Below, in pieces: positions 10,229 through 23,215 of a stretch of DNA of 64,000 nucleotides. Under the pieces are notes generated by a model, which saw nothing but the letters and a program-made list of their open reading frames with translations, was not told the DNA's origin and did no database searches. Each line of letters opens with the position of its first letter. Positions within the stretch are counted from its first letter, which is position 1. Both the position numbers and the translations under genes were made by a program. Location of the stretch: positions 434,001 to 498,000 of the forward strand of contig JAPWDM010000066.1 of assembly GCA_035578155.1 (NCBI GenBank). The letters are read 5' to 3'. The DNA comes from Brachynemurus nebulosus (Eukaryota > Arthropoda > Insecta > Neuroptera > Myrmeleontidae).

Positions 10229-12654
10229 CGTTTCAGGATCCGAAGTAAAAACTGGGTGTCATTGGAAATGGAATTAAAATTAATAAATCGAGCGGGAATG
10301 GGAATTGGCGAAACAAGTTCATTATTACCAATGGACGAGGAATAGCAAACCAATTTCGAGAGGTAACGGGAAGCAAAGGGTAAGATTTAAAAAACATAAA
10401 CAAAAAAATTCCCGACTCATTGTTGGACGTTTTTTTGCTGTTTTCCTTCGCTGTTTTGAATACTGCATTGCTCAATATCTTATTAACAATAAGTTTTTAG
10501 AAAACTTGATCATATTATATTTTGTTTTTGAAATATACCGCTCATATTAACATTCCACTCAAAATTGTTTCACAATAGTATGCCTAGGCTTTGAAAACAA
10601 GTAAGAAAATCTCATATCCTCCCATTCATAAATCTGGAGCATGTTGACATTTAAAATTTTTCATCACATAAAAATGAACATAAAAGCTTTTTCATCACCT
10701 GCTCACTATAGTCATCTAGTAACGCAATTCATGCAAAATTATTTGCATTTTTTATAAACGTGTAACGTTCGTTGTATAACACATCTGTCGTGTAGATATA
10801 TACAGGCACTAGACACATATGTTAATCACTTGTTTCATAATCCCGTTCGTAATATAATCAAGTATTAATTTAGGTTAAGTGATCTCGGGAGAGAGTGAAT
10901 ATCCAAGCTAATTGATTATTCAACTTGTAATTTATTAATTGCATACGATAGCTACTTGTTGTCAATTAATTATGACATAAGAAGTACGGGGAATGTCGAG
11001 AATAGCTACACCAGAGAATGCAATATTTTTCTTAATTATATAATTACTGTTTCATAATATGTTTAATATCTTTACAGCCTTTTGAATCGTAAGTTGGCTT
11101 AAATTACTTAGTCTAAAAAACATACAGTTTTCTTGACGAAAGAGAAAAAATTAACACGACAAAGTTAGATTATCTATATTTCGACATTGATTTTATGTCT
11201 TCATCAACGGGAAAATATTTTGTAAAACAATGAACATTAGAATACAATTCAAATTTATATCAAAATTCCAAAAATCTTATACAAAGCTGATTTACAAAAT
11301 TTCAATATTAGAATTGTATGTGCAAATATAGAATTTAAAGAGAAGAAAAATTTAATTTTTAGTAGATTTAAAAATCAATTTTAAAAATTAGAAAACATTT
11401 TTTTTTTCTAAAAAGCTCTGTTAAAAGAGTATTCAATTAAAATTAAAAAAAAAAATAGAAATTTAAGTTTTCTTAAATTTAAAAATAAAATAATTTAAAG
11501 TAAATTATAAATGAGTAAAGGCTACTATGTAGAATTGTTAATTTTTTTGTGTTCAAGTAATATACGCAAACGGATAAACAATTACAACTTAAAAAAAGTA
11601 AATAAATAAACAATAGTTCCAAAAAAAGCTTAAACATTATACTTACAGCTCTAAAAACGTAAACTTTTTTCTTTATGTTCATTAAACTTCTTTAAATAAT
11701 TAACCACAATATGTAACGCAATAAAATTTTTTGCATTTCGTAAAGAAATTCTTTACTGTGAACAACTTACTAAAAAACTTTTTTCCCTTTTTAGCGAATT
11801 TCGATTTTGGAAATTCAGCTAAGTATATAATTTTGTCTTTTTAACCAATTACATTCCAGAACTGTAAATAGCACACTAACAAGAACAAATACGAATTACA
11901 TTTATTTGCTTGTTTGTATATGTGACTGCTTAGAAAGTTCTAGAATTACATAACTGGCTGAAACCTATTCTCTATTAACTAATTGCTTTAAAACGAGCAA
12001 ATATGTGTCATCAATGGGCACACTGTCAAATTGTATACTACAACTAATTTCCTTTTTTAGACTAATACAATAATTTCCATTAATTAACCTTTTTTATACC
12101 ACTAATTAACCAAGAAATTTAACATTTTCAGAATTAAAACTATGATCTTCGATCATAGTACCCTTGTTCAGAAAGGCTTATGGATTCTTTTTTTTATGTC
12201 ATAAAAATGCGGGAAACAAATAATAATAACTTATTTTTAAACCCAGTTCAAAATTAAATGCTATCTGTCATAATAATCTGTTCAAATAATTTAGATCAGA
12301 AGTAAATAATAAACAAATATTTTACTTCGCAAAAATACCACTTTTATTTTGAAACTGTGACAATATTGTTTCGAACCGTCAGTTCATTTTCAAACAGAAT
12401 AAATATTACATTCGTTACATACCTTATATACGAATTTTATCTACCTATACTTATTAAGGGGGAGTGGTATGTGATGTGTGTGACGGATATTATGATAAGG
12501 GGACTGACACCTAGCGGCCGAATTTTGAATTAATGGTTTCTTATTAAATTAAAAGTTAGTGGTTTTTGTTTCGGCTATGACAACTAGCGATTACTGTTTG
12601 TAAGAAATATGAGTTGTCTAGCGATGAATAGCTTCTCTATTATCTTTTCAGTTA
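10228..12654. other. A+T-rich intergenic DNA with two small motifs
   Basis: No gene was recognised. Small frames at 10233-10550 sit on both strands of the same DNA and look random. A weak hammerhead-like core lies at 11177-11208 on the minus strand. A copy of the 31-base palindrome (TTAGCGAATTTC and complement) lies at 11791-11822. Confidence 0.5.
11177..11208 (-). ncRNA. Weak hammerhead-ribozyme-like core
   Basis: On the minus strand the order is TTGATGA, one A, GACAT, a 7-base loop, ATGTC, GAAAT. This matches the CUGANGA - stem II - GAAA layout except for a T in place of the first C and one extra A. Only the core is visible; stems I and III and the cleavage site were not established. Confidence 0.2.
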
Positions 12655-12662
12655 GTTTATAG

Positions 12663-13331
12663 CAGTGTTTTTCAACCTGTGGGTCGCGACCCCTGGAGGG
12701 TCGCGAAGCCCTTTTTAAGGGGGTTGCAGTTACTTTAACAATAAAACCAGTCTAGTTTAATATATATAATATTTAATAAAGAAAAGGTTAATTAAAGGTT
12801 ACATTAATGAGATGATTTATTACTTTCGCTTGATAAAATTACAAAACACATAACTGCGGCTTATTTTCAATAACAGTAATTTTGGATATTAGACAATAAA
12901 AGAAAGTGAGCAACTACTAAACAAACAACAAGTCAATTAAATAAATTTAAACACAATTCAAAGCAAATTCATAATTCAAAAAATTGAAAAGTGTCATCCT
13001 TTAGTCGCCTTACACTCCACGCAGCGCTGATGACGTCGCGCTGTGTCTCGCTCACACAAGTCCCGCGCGCGTTCAGAAGCTACCGAAATCGTGAACTTCG
13101 ATATTGACATAAAAATATGCCTGTTTAAAGTCCTTTGTTACATATTTAATTGACACCTAACTCAAAATAATCAATAATGATGAACGGATCCGATATTTAT
13201 AATATACAATAAGATAAAAGTTAGAAATGGCAGAGGGTAGGGGCCGCAAAGTATTTTTCTATACTAGGGGAGTCGCGAAATATTTTTCCATACTAGGGGG
13301 GTCGCACCATGAAAAAGGTTGAAAAACACTC
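12663..13331. mobile_element. Non-autonomous hAT-type element, 669 bases, 8-bp target duplication
   Basis: Ends CAGTGTTTTTCAACC and GGTTGAAAAACACTC form the terminal repeats, followed inward by GTGGGTCGCGACCC and GGGGGGTCGC, the classic hAT MITE arrangement. The flanks are GTTTATAG (12655-12662) and GTTTATAA (13332-13339), 7/8 matching. A C+G-rich island lies at about 13010-13090. No transposase frame is present. Confidence 0.88.
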
Positions 13332-13339
13332 GTTTATAA

Positions 13340-14483
13340 TATTATATTATTTTGTGATTCCCATGTTTTGATGTTTGATATGAATTGAATAAGAGTGAAG
13401 TGTTGGGGATAAGTGGCGAATTGATATATGTTTGTAATGATGAGCAAGATGAAAGAAGAGGGAGATGAGATTTAGACTTGTCAGAAATAGGCCGTAACTA
13501 GGTAATTGTTGCTCTAAGTCCAATTAAAAATGTAAGTTAATTTTTTATTGTTAAAGCGTTTTTAAATCAATAAAAACGCAAAACAGTTCGGAAATATTTG
13601 TTAAGATACAACGTTATTGTATATTTTATTTATTTTAACAAAATATTAAACTTTCGGTGAAACAATGTAAATTGTGTTATGAAATTTTATGTAAAATGCT
13701 TACGTAAAATACACATAGGAGTGTAATACTTAGAACCCAGACTTTGGAACTTTTATAGGCATCTAATCAGCGCTAATTCTGTGTGGGACATAAGTAACGG
13801 TTTTTGGGCGCGAAATTCAAGTATTTTAAGTATAAGCAAACTGCCTCAACTGTTACATGTGAAAGTGTAAGTGGAAGGGGTGGAAATGGTAGGAGAAATC
13901 TATTAATATTAGGTCAGAGGGTTGGCTTTGAACTAATATAAATACAGAATATATTTGATATCAATTAAAAGAGCCTATTAAGCTGAAACTTATTCAATTT
14001 TTCTATTTTTAAAATTTATATTCGTTTGTCGTTTCTATAGATTTGTTGAATTTTAGTCGTTTGAAAAGGACCAGAATTAATTGATAGGTAATAATAATGA
14101 AAAAGAAACTATTTTTATGTGTTCTTTAGTGTATAGAAATATTAATCGTAAGAATGCTTTTAGTAAAATGTGTATTTATTTTTATTACTATTAAAGAAAA
14201 AAATTCATTAATGAAGTTTGTCAATAGTAATTAATATGCTCCGGCACGCTTACTATAGATATAATTACAGTGACTTTATAATATACTTGATAACAGTGTG
14301 GCCATTAGTAGGTCTAGTTTTTTATTGGTTGACGCCATTAACAGGCCAAATGCATTGAATTTGTATACCTTGTTTATTCTGTTACTACGGTTACTCACTT
14401 CAAATTTGGCCTGAATATGGCGGATATATCGAGTTGAATCAAATATAAGTTTTAATAATACAAAATAAGACATCAAGAATGTT
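13340..14483. other. A+T-rich DNA, nothing recognised
   Basis: Only a 66-codon minus-strand frame near the right end (14276-14476), with no recognisable motif. Confidence 0.45.
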
Positions 14484-15200
14484 TTGGTTAAATTAAATAA
14501 TTTGAACGATGTAACAAAATATTTATTATTTAGTAGACTTATTAATAAATTGACGAATATGCCCGATGCACACTATAGTGCCGATATTGGTACGCTTCCA
14601 TTCCAGTTTCGCTCTGATATAATCTTGTTGTGTTCACATTACAGTGCTGATATTATACTGATACTTATTCGTTCTCCAATCACATTGTAATGCCACTCTC
14701 GGTACGCTCTCAGTTAGATCTCAGTTCGATACAAATATCTCTTCATAACAACTGAATGTAAGCGGAGCGGAGTGGAATCAAAAAAGTGTTTATATTGCTA
14801 AATTGCTAAATAAGTGTTGCTAACTGCTTTCTATGAAACTGTACAGGTTAACAGACCTGAAGAAAGAATTGAAAATCAGTATTTTCTACCTGCGCAGGTA
14901 TGTATACCGGAGCGTGTATATGAGTCAAACAATACCTGCACAGGTTTGATTTCAGTTGTTTATACGTTTTCACTAATGATGTGTAAAACCTGTGCAATTT
15001 ACCTGTACAGGTATACCTCTCCGGTAAACCGTAACGTGTGTGAGCTCGTTACCTGTGCAAGTATACCGTAAGGTGTATGCCCGGCCTAAGAATATTTTAT
15101 CCAATCGGGAGCGTAGCGATATCGAACCGAGAGCGGAGCAAGAGTGTGGATCGGGCCTTAGAGTTTGTTTCACCTTACGACCATTACAAATTTCATTACA
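14484..15200. repeat. Cluster of palindromic ACCTGNNCAGGT motifs
   Basis: Perfect or near-perfect palindromes occur at 14888-14899, 14934-14945 and 15001-15012, with half-degenerate copies at 14988-14997 and 15051-15062. Several are followed by GTATAC. Outside them, 14701-14736 and 15116-15150 show partial inverted similarity (TATCGAAC...GAGAGCG), so this may be a small transposon with degenerate ends. The short frames here overlap one another and are not convincing. Confidence 0.5.
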
Positions 15201-18200
15201 GCTAAAACTTTATTGTGTTCATTCTCGACCATGACAGATTTCGTTACACTCTCACATTATAGATTTCACTATCACACACTCTCACTAGTTACCTATGGAA
15301 GTAAGTACTTCTCTCTTGAAGGAGTTAAAAAAATTGAAATTTTGTTAGTGTTTAAGGAAAAAGTTTTTTGAAAGTTACTCAGATCCTCTATCTGTCTGTA
15401 TCCACTTAAAGCTGGTATGTTGATGACACTATTTTACAATCCGAACTCTAACCTCCAGACTCTTAATATTTAATCAATATCAATAGAAACATCTTTTCAC
15501 AACCAATTTAAAAAAAAAAGAATAATAAAGAAAATACGATCCATCAAATTCTACAAAAGATAATTTAAGTACGTTTTTCAGTATTTTTCTTTTTTATTAA
15601 TTTCTATAATGTTGGCAATACTACTAACGACAATTTAATATCATACTCATCGAGAACCGAGCATCATTTAATGATACATTTGGGAATTTTATAACATTAG
15701 TATGTATATAGATAGCTATAATTGTAGTTGATATTAACACATGAACATATTTCACATTGTTGAATAGTTTAGGTTTCACAGCAAATGATAATGTTATGTA
15801 TCAATAATAAATTGAAGAGATAATCATTAAATTTGTATTGGACATATTACTACTTTATATTTAATGTATACGTACAATATTAGACCCATATGTACATATA
15901 CGTAGGGAAAATAAGGCTATTTGCGTACTTGTTGCTGTTCTGTAATTAGCAGAACAGAATTTATTTTGGATCCTGTTTGGAACCTCAGGATTCTAGGAAT
16001 TAATTTTAGCTCAATAGTATTTTCGTAAAATTTTGAAACGGTACGTCCAGTCGTTTACTTTAGGCCTTGTTTGGAGCCTTTAGGGTTTTGTAGGGTAACT
16101 ATAATTTTGATAGTTCTTTTTTATATGGAGGCCAATTTTATTTGTAGTCTTCTTTCATCATTTTTTTGATATCTACCATCATTTTCTCGGAACAATAGAG
16201 GGCAAATTCCAAAACTATTTTTCCACAAATATTTAGCAACTACCTCATTTGCATATTTGTCTGTAAATAATAATAAAAAATTGAAATTTTACGATTTTTT
16301 GTAAATTTCTACGGTGAGACTAAAAAATTTTCAGAACTCTTTCTTAGCGAACCCTTATGCGGAGACCTGCCAACGAAACTTTAAGTTTGCGTGTATTATA
16401 GTACTGGAGATTTCGTAAAAAGTGAGTGGGTGGAATTTGGCTTTTATTTATATAGATTAGACATGCTTAGTAGGAAACGTCTTGGAGATAAACGACGTTA
16501 TAGATAAGCGGACAAAAAGTGAAACTCAAAATCAAAATCTGTACATTAAATCTGTATATTGTTACAGCATTGAGTGTATATGCTTAATTCCGCGCTTTTT
16601 CATAATTTATAAGTGAATTTTTGAAAAAAGTAGGAAATGATATGAATAGCTCAATAGCATCAAATCACCTCATTACAAATTATGTTTTTCACCGAAACGA
16701 ATAAAACTATCATCAATCGACAGAAAATCTCCCGTATATGCACCTACCTTAACATGTTTTGTGATGAAATTCTATACTACCCAGACAATCGTATGCAAAC
16801 TATAACAATTCTAAATGGATTATTAATGGAATATAATCTCTGTGAAATCACTTTTAAATTTCTATTATTACTGCATTAAATAAAGTAAACATTGTTCTGA
16901 ACAACAACACACTATATAGCTGGCCAAATGATTTTTAATTACCAAATTCGAATAATAAATTGATTAAGCGATAACCCATAATAAATGCTATTACGAAATC
17001 GATTTTGGATAAAGTAAATGTTTAGTAAAACAGTTTTATATTAGACCTAATTAAGTATATCGATAAACACTAAATATACGAAAATATTATAATACCAAAC
17101 TGTTATAAACATATTAATCCATAATTTTTTCTTTTTGTTAACGAATCAACTAAATGAGAATAAATATTAAAGCAGGTCAAATATGATTGAAAACCATATT
17201 ATTTTTTACTTAACTCACAGATATATCTACGCGTAAAACAACATAAATTAGGAATGGAGAAAAAAATATTATGTCAGAAAATACGAAACAGAAGAAAGAT
17301 GAATTACTTCGAAAAAATAAGTTATCGGAAAAAGTACGGCAAAAAAATAAATAAATATCGTCGATATTATAATTTATGATTGAGTTAGTGTTTTAAGGAA
17401 GGGAAGAAGAAAACATAGAAAAAGAATTATATAGTTATCAACTGAAAGTTAATTTAACTTAGACTTTAATACAATAATAATATATTTGTACAAATAACCC
17501 ACAGTTTCGCTCTTAATATTATAACTATTCATTAGACTTTAATCTTTAGATGCTCGGACGTAAGTTTTAGAACAATGTTTCCTATCTGCTAATGTAGAAA
17601 ATTTCAGAACTAATTGGAAACTCTTTGTTTAATATATCAATATAAAATTGAAAGCAACCATTAAAGTATATTAAAGATTGTTGAGAACGATTTTCAGTGG
17701 AACGAGTTTAAGTGGAAATTAATGCTGATACTAAAATAAAACTATTCAAATTATTTCTATGGTGGCTTCAAAAACTTGGTATGGTAGGTTCAAATGATTT
17801 GATCACAAAAAAGTATGGAAAACTTGAAAAACTGTAGCTTAAACATGTCCAGTAAAGTTGTTAATGCTATAGCTCTATAAAAAATTAAAATTTTATGGTA
17901 GCTAGGTACCTATTGTGAAGTGGCTATTGTGATTACGTTGACTGTATTGACAAAAAATAAATCCAGTCAAGAATGGAGTTTAATTTCTATCGATGGCTTA
18001 CTTATAAAACTTTGTAAGTCCGATTTTTGTCGAGTTTCGGTTTCTTTATGTAGATGTGTACCTACATTTTCCTATTGGAAACAATAAGGAGAAAACTGGT
18101 ATGTCAAAGTCTCGGCGTCTGTGAAAGAATACTAGGTCTAAATTGCATCAAAGAGTTTAATAAAGGCTTCTATGAGATGTCTGAAATGTTGTTGCAGGTG

Positions 18201-19057
18201 ATGATCCATCTACTTGTTTTATTTTGTAATAGTTTTATTCTTGTTAATTGATCAAGAAAACTCAAAAAATGAAGTATAAACTTTGTTTGTACTTTGTGAG
18301 TTTTCTATAATTGTTTATAAAAGATTGTGTGTCTGTGTAAAAATAAGAAATTTTCATGTAAACTTAAATTTTTTTAGCACAATATTAATTAAAATACTAA
18401 TATTACCAATATAATAGGTTTCTAAAAATAATTAGAGCTAAAAAGGTCACTAACTAATCACTTAACTGGTTTTCTTGATTTATTGAAAATTATTGACTAT
18501 TAGATATATAAGATCATCACTATGGCAGAATAAAGGCAAGCAACATGTCCGCAAAAATAATATTTAGAATATGAAAAAGTGGCCATGAGCGTTGCAATGT
18601 TCCTTTTTAATGGGTTCCGGGTGATTGAAAATAATCAGATTATTATTGTTCGCCTATATTATTTTAATTTAAAACGCAACGGCAAATTCAGACAGCTTCA
18701 TAAACGACTCTAGTGCCCTCATTTTTACCATACCACAACCAAAATGTCAAAAGCTAACTCAAAAACGTTTTTTCGAAAACACTAACTTAACGATACAATA
18801 TTAAAACTTTACTAATAAGTGCAAAGTTTTTTATCAGAAGTGCATGTAAAGAATACAGATTAGATATTTTATATAAGTATTATATTTTATTAAGTTTAAA
18901 ACTTTAGAATTTATTTTCCATAACGAAGAACATTTACTTGTCAAAACTATTATTTTGTGGTTACTCGAAGCAACTGGATTTTATTTTATCACGAGAGGTT
19001 TGTATTTTTTCGAATAAATTTTTGTTTATACGAGTATATAACAGAATTTGTTGCCTA
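15201..19057. other. Long A+T-rich stretch, no gene recognised
   Basis: Only isolated frames of 65-68 codons (15165, 16682, 18054) with no recognisable domains. A 27-codon lysine-rich frame at 17271-17354 is too short to support. No terminal repeats or RNA genes were found. Confidence 0.45.
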
Positions 19058-19148
19058 GCAATTTAACTCGAAGAACTGTCAACCAACAAAAACGCGACAG
19101 CGAAGCTGAAGCGTTTTTGTTAGTTGACAGTTCTTCGAGTTAAATTGC
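19058..19148. repeat. Near-perfect 91-base hairpin, 38-bp arms
   Basis: Positions 19058-19095 pair with 19111-19148 with a single mismatch. The 15-base loop itself holds a CAGC/GCTG mini-stem. There is no coding sequence around it. It could be a miniature foldback element or a transcribed small-RNA precursor. Confidence 0.85.
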
Positions 19149-19898
19149 ATTTAGGGAAGAAATTTGAGTTATAGAAAACACAAATTTATTCAGAAAAAAT
19201 ATAAAACTCAAGTGTAATACGGTAAGACAATTTAACGAATCAAATTATTATTTAATACATTGCAACTATAGTTCTGAAATCAATTAGATTTACCAATACG
19301 AATTTTTGTTTCGTTTTTATCGTGCTTACCTACAGTGAAGGTAAACACGATAAAGGTAAACACGAATGACCAATGAGGTGTTTTGTACAATTTTTTTCGC
19401 TGTAAAAATCTGTCCTTTTTTTCTGACTTTTTTTCTATAGTAAAAGTGAAAAAACTACAAAATTCTTATGGGACTTGATACACATAAGTTAAATTGTCAA
19501 CAGTATTATGGTGTTTCTCTGATAAAATAAATACTTGATTGAAATATTCTGATTATATACGTAAATTAACTTTCTAGTTCCTTGTTTCAAATAAAACTAT
19601 TGTAATATCCTTTGTAACCCTTATAAATTCAGCCTTTGTTACAATTAAAATGATTTACATGTATTTTCATTATTTATAGATCGTTTTGAGCGATAATACG
19701 TCTTCCAAGATATCCTTCACCATTATCCTCCCAAATACCAGTCTATATACTAACTTGTAGCTATATTTCAAATATGTAAGTATCAAATTTCCGCTCCTTC
19801 GTTGCCAGTTAAATTACAAAACATGTAACTGTCAGTCGACGATATTCACTGAAGAGAAATTGTATTATCAAAGCTTTCTATCAAAATCAGAGGAACTG

Positions 19899-19944
<46 letters not shown>

Positions 19945-20211
19945 ACAGTATATTGTTATTGAAAAATACAATATCAATATACAAAAAGGAAAGTTTGGCT
20001 TTCGAATATTAATGTTTTTGAGACGTTTAAAGATCTTTCAAATGGTAAGGTTCACTTTAATAACAATAAGTACAATAAATATTGCAATTCCTTGTTCCCT
20101 TTTCTCTTAAATTATTCGAGGCAAGAAATCGCAAACTCATTCTAATGATATACCTACGTATTTTTTTAACTCATCTGAATGTAATTTCATTGCTTGGTGT
20201 TGGACGGGGAC
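19149..20211. other. A+T-rich DNA with a TA array
   Basis: Holds a direct repeat of AAGGTAAACACGA near 19340-19365 and a (TA)n array at 19902-19942. No gene was recognised. Confidence 0.5.
19902..19942. repeat. (TA)n microsatellite
   Basis: Uninterrupted AT dinucleotides. Confidence 0.97.
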
Positions 20212-20382
20212 CAGAGCCGGATTTACATAAGAGCAATTGGAGCACGTGCCCCGGGGTCCGTACACAATAGGGGCCTTTACAAAATCAAATAAAGTCTCAA
20301 AATTAAGGAATAGAATGGGAATGATAAGTGGTTTTTCGTTTATAAGTGCCCCAGGGCGTCCACAGATGTAAATCCGGCCCTG
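20212..20382 (+). mobile_element. Small hAT-type MITE, 171 bases
   Basis: The ends CAGAGCCGGATTTACAT and ATGTAAATCCGGCCCTG are near-perfect inverted repeats of the common hAT CAGGGCCGGAT type. No clean 8-bp duplication is visible; a 6/8 match exists one base further out. Two frames of 62 and 85 codons cross it and are spurious. Confidence 0.8.
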
Positions 20383-21781
20383 AGTCGAGGACATTTGTTA
20401 AAGAAAGTAAAATTCATTTGACTTTTTCCAAAGTATTTTTGAATATTTACAGACCTAATTTTTTGTTTAGAGAATGCATTGTGTTATTAAGACTATATCT
20501 TCAAACCGATATAGCCTATTGAGAAGCAATAAAAGAAAGGAAGTTTTTACAACTTTTTTAGCAAATATTATTACTCTTACACTTTTGACATGAAACCTAT
20601 TTATCTGTAGGTAAATTCAATTTGATAGCCAAGTCAAAATTTTTAGTGCAACGAATTTGCCTAGAGTCTCGTATTGCTATATCTTGGCTACTAATGGACC
20701 AATGAGATTAAATCTGTTAAACCTAGACACCTAACTACATGTATGATTTTAACTAACAAGTTTACGAAAATCAGCGGCGTAATCTCTAGGCATGGCGTAG
20801 ATGTGCGCGGGAAACTGTATTTTAGAGGTATCCGTAATGTCTTTAAGAAGCGTCAAAGATACTATATTTAGACCATAGGCGGCAGTAATCAATATTTTTT
20901 AATTTTTAAATTTCCCAGAATGTCGGGATACTTGTCGCAAAAATATGCTCAGATTCGAAGGAGGTGAATCACGGTGTATCTAAAAATTACCTAAAGTCTA
21001 ACACTGAGCAATTAGGAGGATTACAGTAGCATCGAAGAATACTAGCGCTGTAAGAAAATTTTATTGCCATTAGTTGCGCATACAGAGCCCGTACACTCTA
21101 CCAGTGAGGTAACTTCCGTTTGTGCAAGTGAGAGAGTGACTAACAAAGACGATGGAGTGCACCCATTTAAGAATATTGGTACTGTAGAGGAACTTGAGCC
21201 TACCAGAAACTCCCTGCAGTAGCAAAAATGGGAAGCAGCTACCCGCATTTTCATTGTTCGTTTTAGGTGATCAGGTTTGATTTCAGCATGATCTGAGAAA
21301 GCCCGTCATAGCACACAAAAGCAAACAAATCAAAGGCCATAACATTTTCACCAAAACTTTATTTTTTTTTATCAATTATTTAATATCTAAATTCGAGATG
21401 ACATAAACAAGAATGCTAACCGTTTGAATATTATACATCTTTCATCATTAATTAATTGATATTTCAAATCCTTCTATCAAAATGAAGAGTGAGTGATTTT
21501 CACCGTAACTTAATAAGGAAAATGAGGAGGTAAAATTATAGATGTCTACCTTACTAATGTACGTACCCTTATGGCAATGTGTAGTAATTATATAGTAAGT
21601 TAAATTACCAGAACTTGCTGGTTGGTGTATATACGTTCAACAGAAATTTATAGATTCGTATTAATCAATCTACCAAGAAATTACTGTAACATGTTAAAAC
21701 AGGTACAAGGAGGATGGATACAAGGATACTGATGTATGCTAGTGTTTATACCTACAGGCTGAATTCAATATCTTTATAATA
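20383..21781. other. Intergenic DNA with one possible dispersed repeat
   Basis: The stretch 21028-21200 shares short strings (GTGACTAACAAAGACG, GTCGAAGA-like) with 60480-60640 and may be the same dispersed repeat. A 70-codon minus frame at 21042-21254 overlaps it and is not recognisable. Confidence 0.4.
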
Positions 21782-22129
21782 AATAATAATAATAATAAAA
21801 TAGTAGAGTTCAACGTCTGTTTTCCGGCAATTTGTCTTTAACAGACACCACTCACATCATTACCTTCTAACTCTATTGATTCAGTTACATACTACAATTT
21901 TTTTATTTCGTTATGATGTGGGTGGAGGATAAGGGAAGTGACGTGGAGGCTAGGATTTGGTAGGTATGTATCTCCGGTCGTCTTGTTTAGGAACTATGTC
22001 TGTATTCACTTGAAATTGTGAAGAGGGCTGCGGGAAATCTTCACAACCATAGTCGGCCGCGAGATTTGCACCCTCGACCTACAAGTTCGGAAGTACCAGT
22101 GTTTCAGCACTCTCGACTACTCCACTGGC
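21782..22129 (-). mobile_element. tRNA-derived SINE, diverged copy
   Basis: Matches the SINE at 36317-36674 over its length. Shared parts are an AAT-repeat tail, the AACGTC(T/C)GTTTT region, the GGCTAGGATTTGGTAGGTATG block, TTCACAA-CATAG(T/C)CGGCCGCG and the damaged tRNA-like head. Box B is mutated (GAGATTTGCACCC in place of GGATTCGAACC on the plus strand), so this is an older copy. No clear target duplication. Confidence 0.8.
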
Positions 22130-22504
22130 ATAATTTTGTATCCATGACTAAGTACTAGTGTATCCTTAGCCACACTCAGATAAATTTCTTTGATGGGTAC
22201 TGATAAGTTTGTGATAACTATGCCCTCCCCCCTCTTTGCATGTAACTTTTTCGACCTATTAATTACTTTTCTTACTTTATAAAAGCTTTTCTGATATGCC
22301 CTCTAATTCTGTCACTAGATCAACCGGTAAGATTTTTGTTAATTTTTCTGTTAATATTCACTAATCTACAGCTATTGCCAAGTGTAAAATGCAAATCTCT
22401 TATATTTTCTCAGACCATTACAATCCTGAGATAAGTCATTGAGTGCATTTTCAGAGTTGCTACATTTTCAAATTGAATATCCTTTATTATAAAATTTGTG
22501 GATT
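22130..22504. other. A+T-rich DNA, nothing recognised
   Basis: Unstructured spacer between the SINE and the foldback element. Confidence 0.4.
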
Positions 22505-23215
22505 TTTTGAACAATTACATTGTGAAGAAAGAAACAATTTTTAATGTACGACAACCCGTGAAAATTAATGACATTTTACTTTATTTTCTGACGTACCTAT
22601 ATTGATTTGTAATAATTTCAACTTACAAATTTTCTCTCAAATTAAAACACGTCATCTTTCAAAATTTTTACGTTCTGGCTTTCCTTATTTGGTTTTCTAT
22701 TTTATGAAGATGATCATGATTTGATCGAAACTAACAAAACTTGACTTTCATAATGAAGTCCTCAGCGTAAGTGTAGAAAATTGTAACTAGTGGTGAGCTC
22801 AGAGTGTGCCCGACATGGCTTAACACATGTAGTCAGTCGGTGTCCGTCGCCGAACACACAGTGCATTGTAATAAATTGTTAGACATTGTTACTTGAATTG
22901 GACCGGTTGGTCTGTCCCATAATAGGTGTTTTGTAGTAGTGTGTGTGAATACGCACACTACTACAAAACACCAAACCAACACCATTGCAAACAGTGTGTA
23001 CGTACACAACATAGTGGGGAGATTTTACGTCACCCACTGGCGACAAGTGGAACAGTTTGATAGACATTCTAATTTGGTCCCTTGTTCATAATTTTGATTT
23101 GTATAAATTTTTTGATTTTTTATCATTAATTTTAGCGGATTGTCGTACATTAAAAAATTTTGTTTTCTTGTTTATATGTTTTTCCCACAGTTGGTTTTCT
23201 TATTGTGAAAATTAC
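22505..23215. mobile_element. Foldback element with imperfect inverted arms
   Basis: The stretch around 22535-22580 (AATTTTTAATGTACGACAA) is the complement of 23125-23170. Pairing continues imperfectly outward, and a perfect hairpin (22925-22972) lies inside. Boundaries are approximate. The 62-codon minus frame at 22879-23067 runs through the inner hairpin. Confidence 0.5.
22925..22972. repeat. Perfect 19-bp hairpin
   Basis: GGTGTTTTGTAGTAGTGTG pairs without mismatch with its complement across a 10-base loop. Confidence 0.9.

Noticed and set aside
9922..10353. 143-codon minus-strand frame, among the longest in the window
   Set aside because: It crosses a pure TA array; the flanking residues show no domain and overlap other random frames.
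17271..17354. 27-codon lysine-rich frame starting with ATG
   Set aside because: Too short and too biased in composition to separate from chance.
20212..20390. An 8-bp target duplication for this MITE
   Set aside because: The flanking octamers do not match at the terminal-repeat boundary; only a shifted 6/8 match exists.
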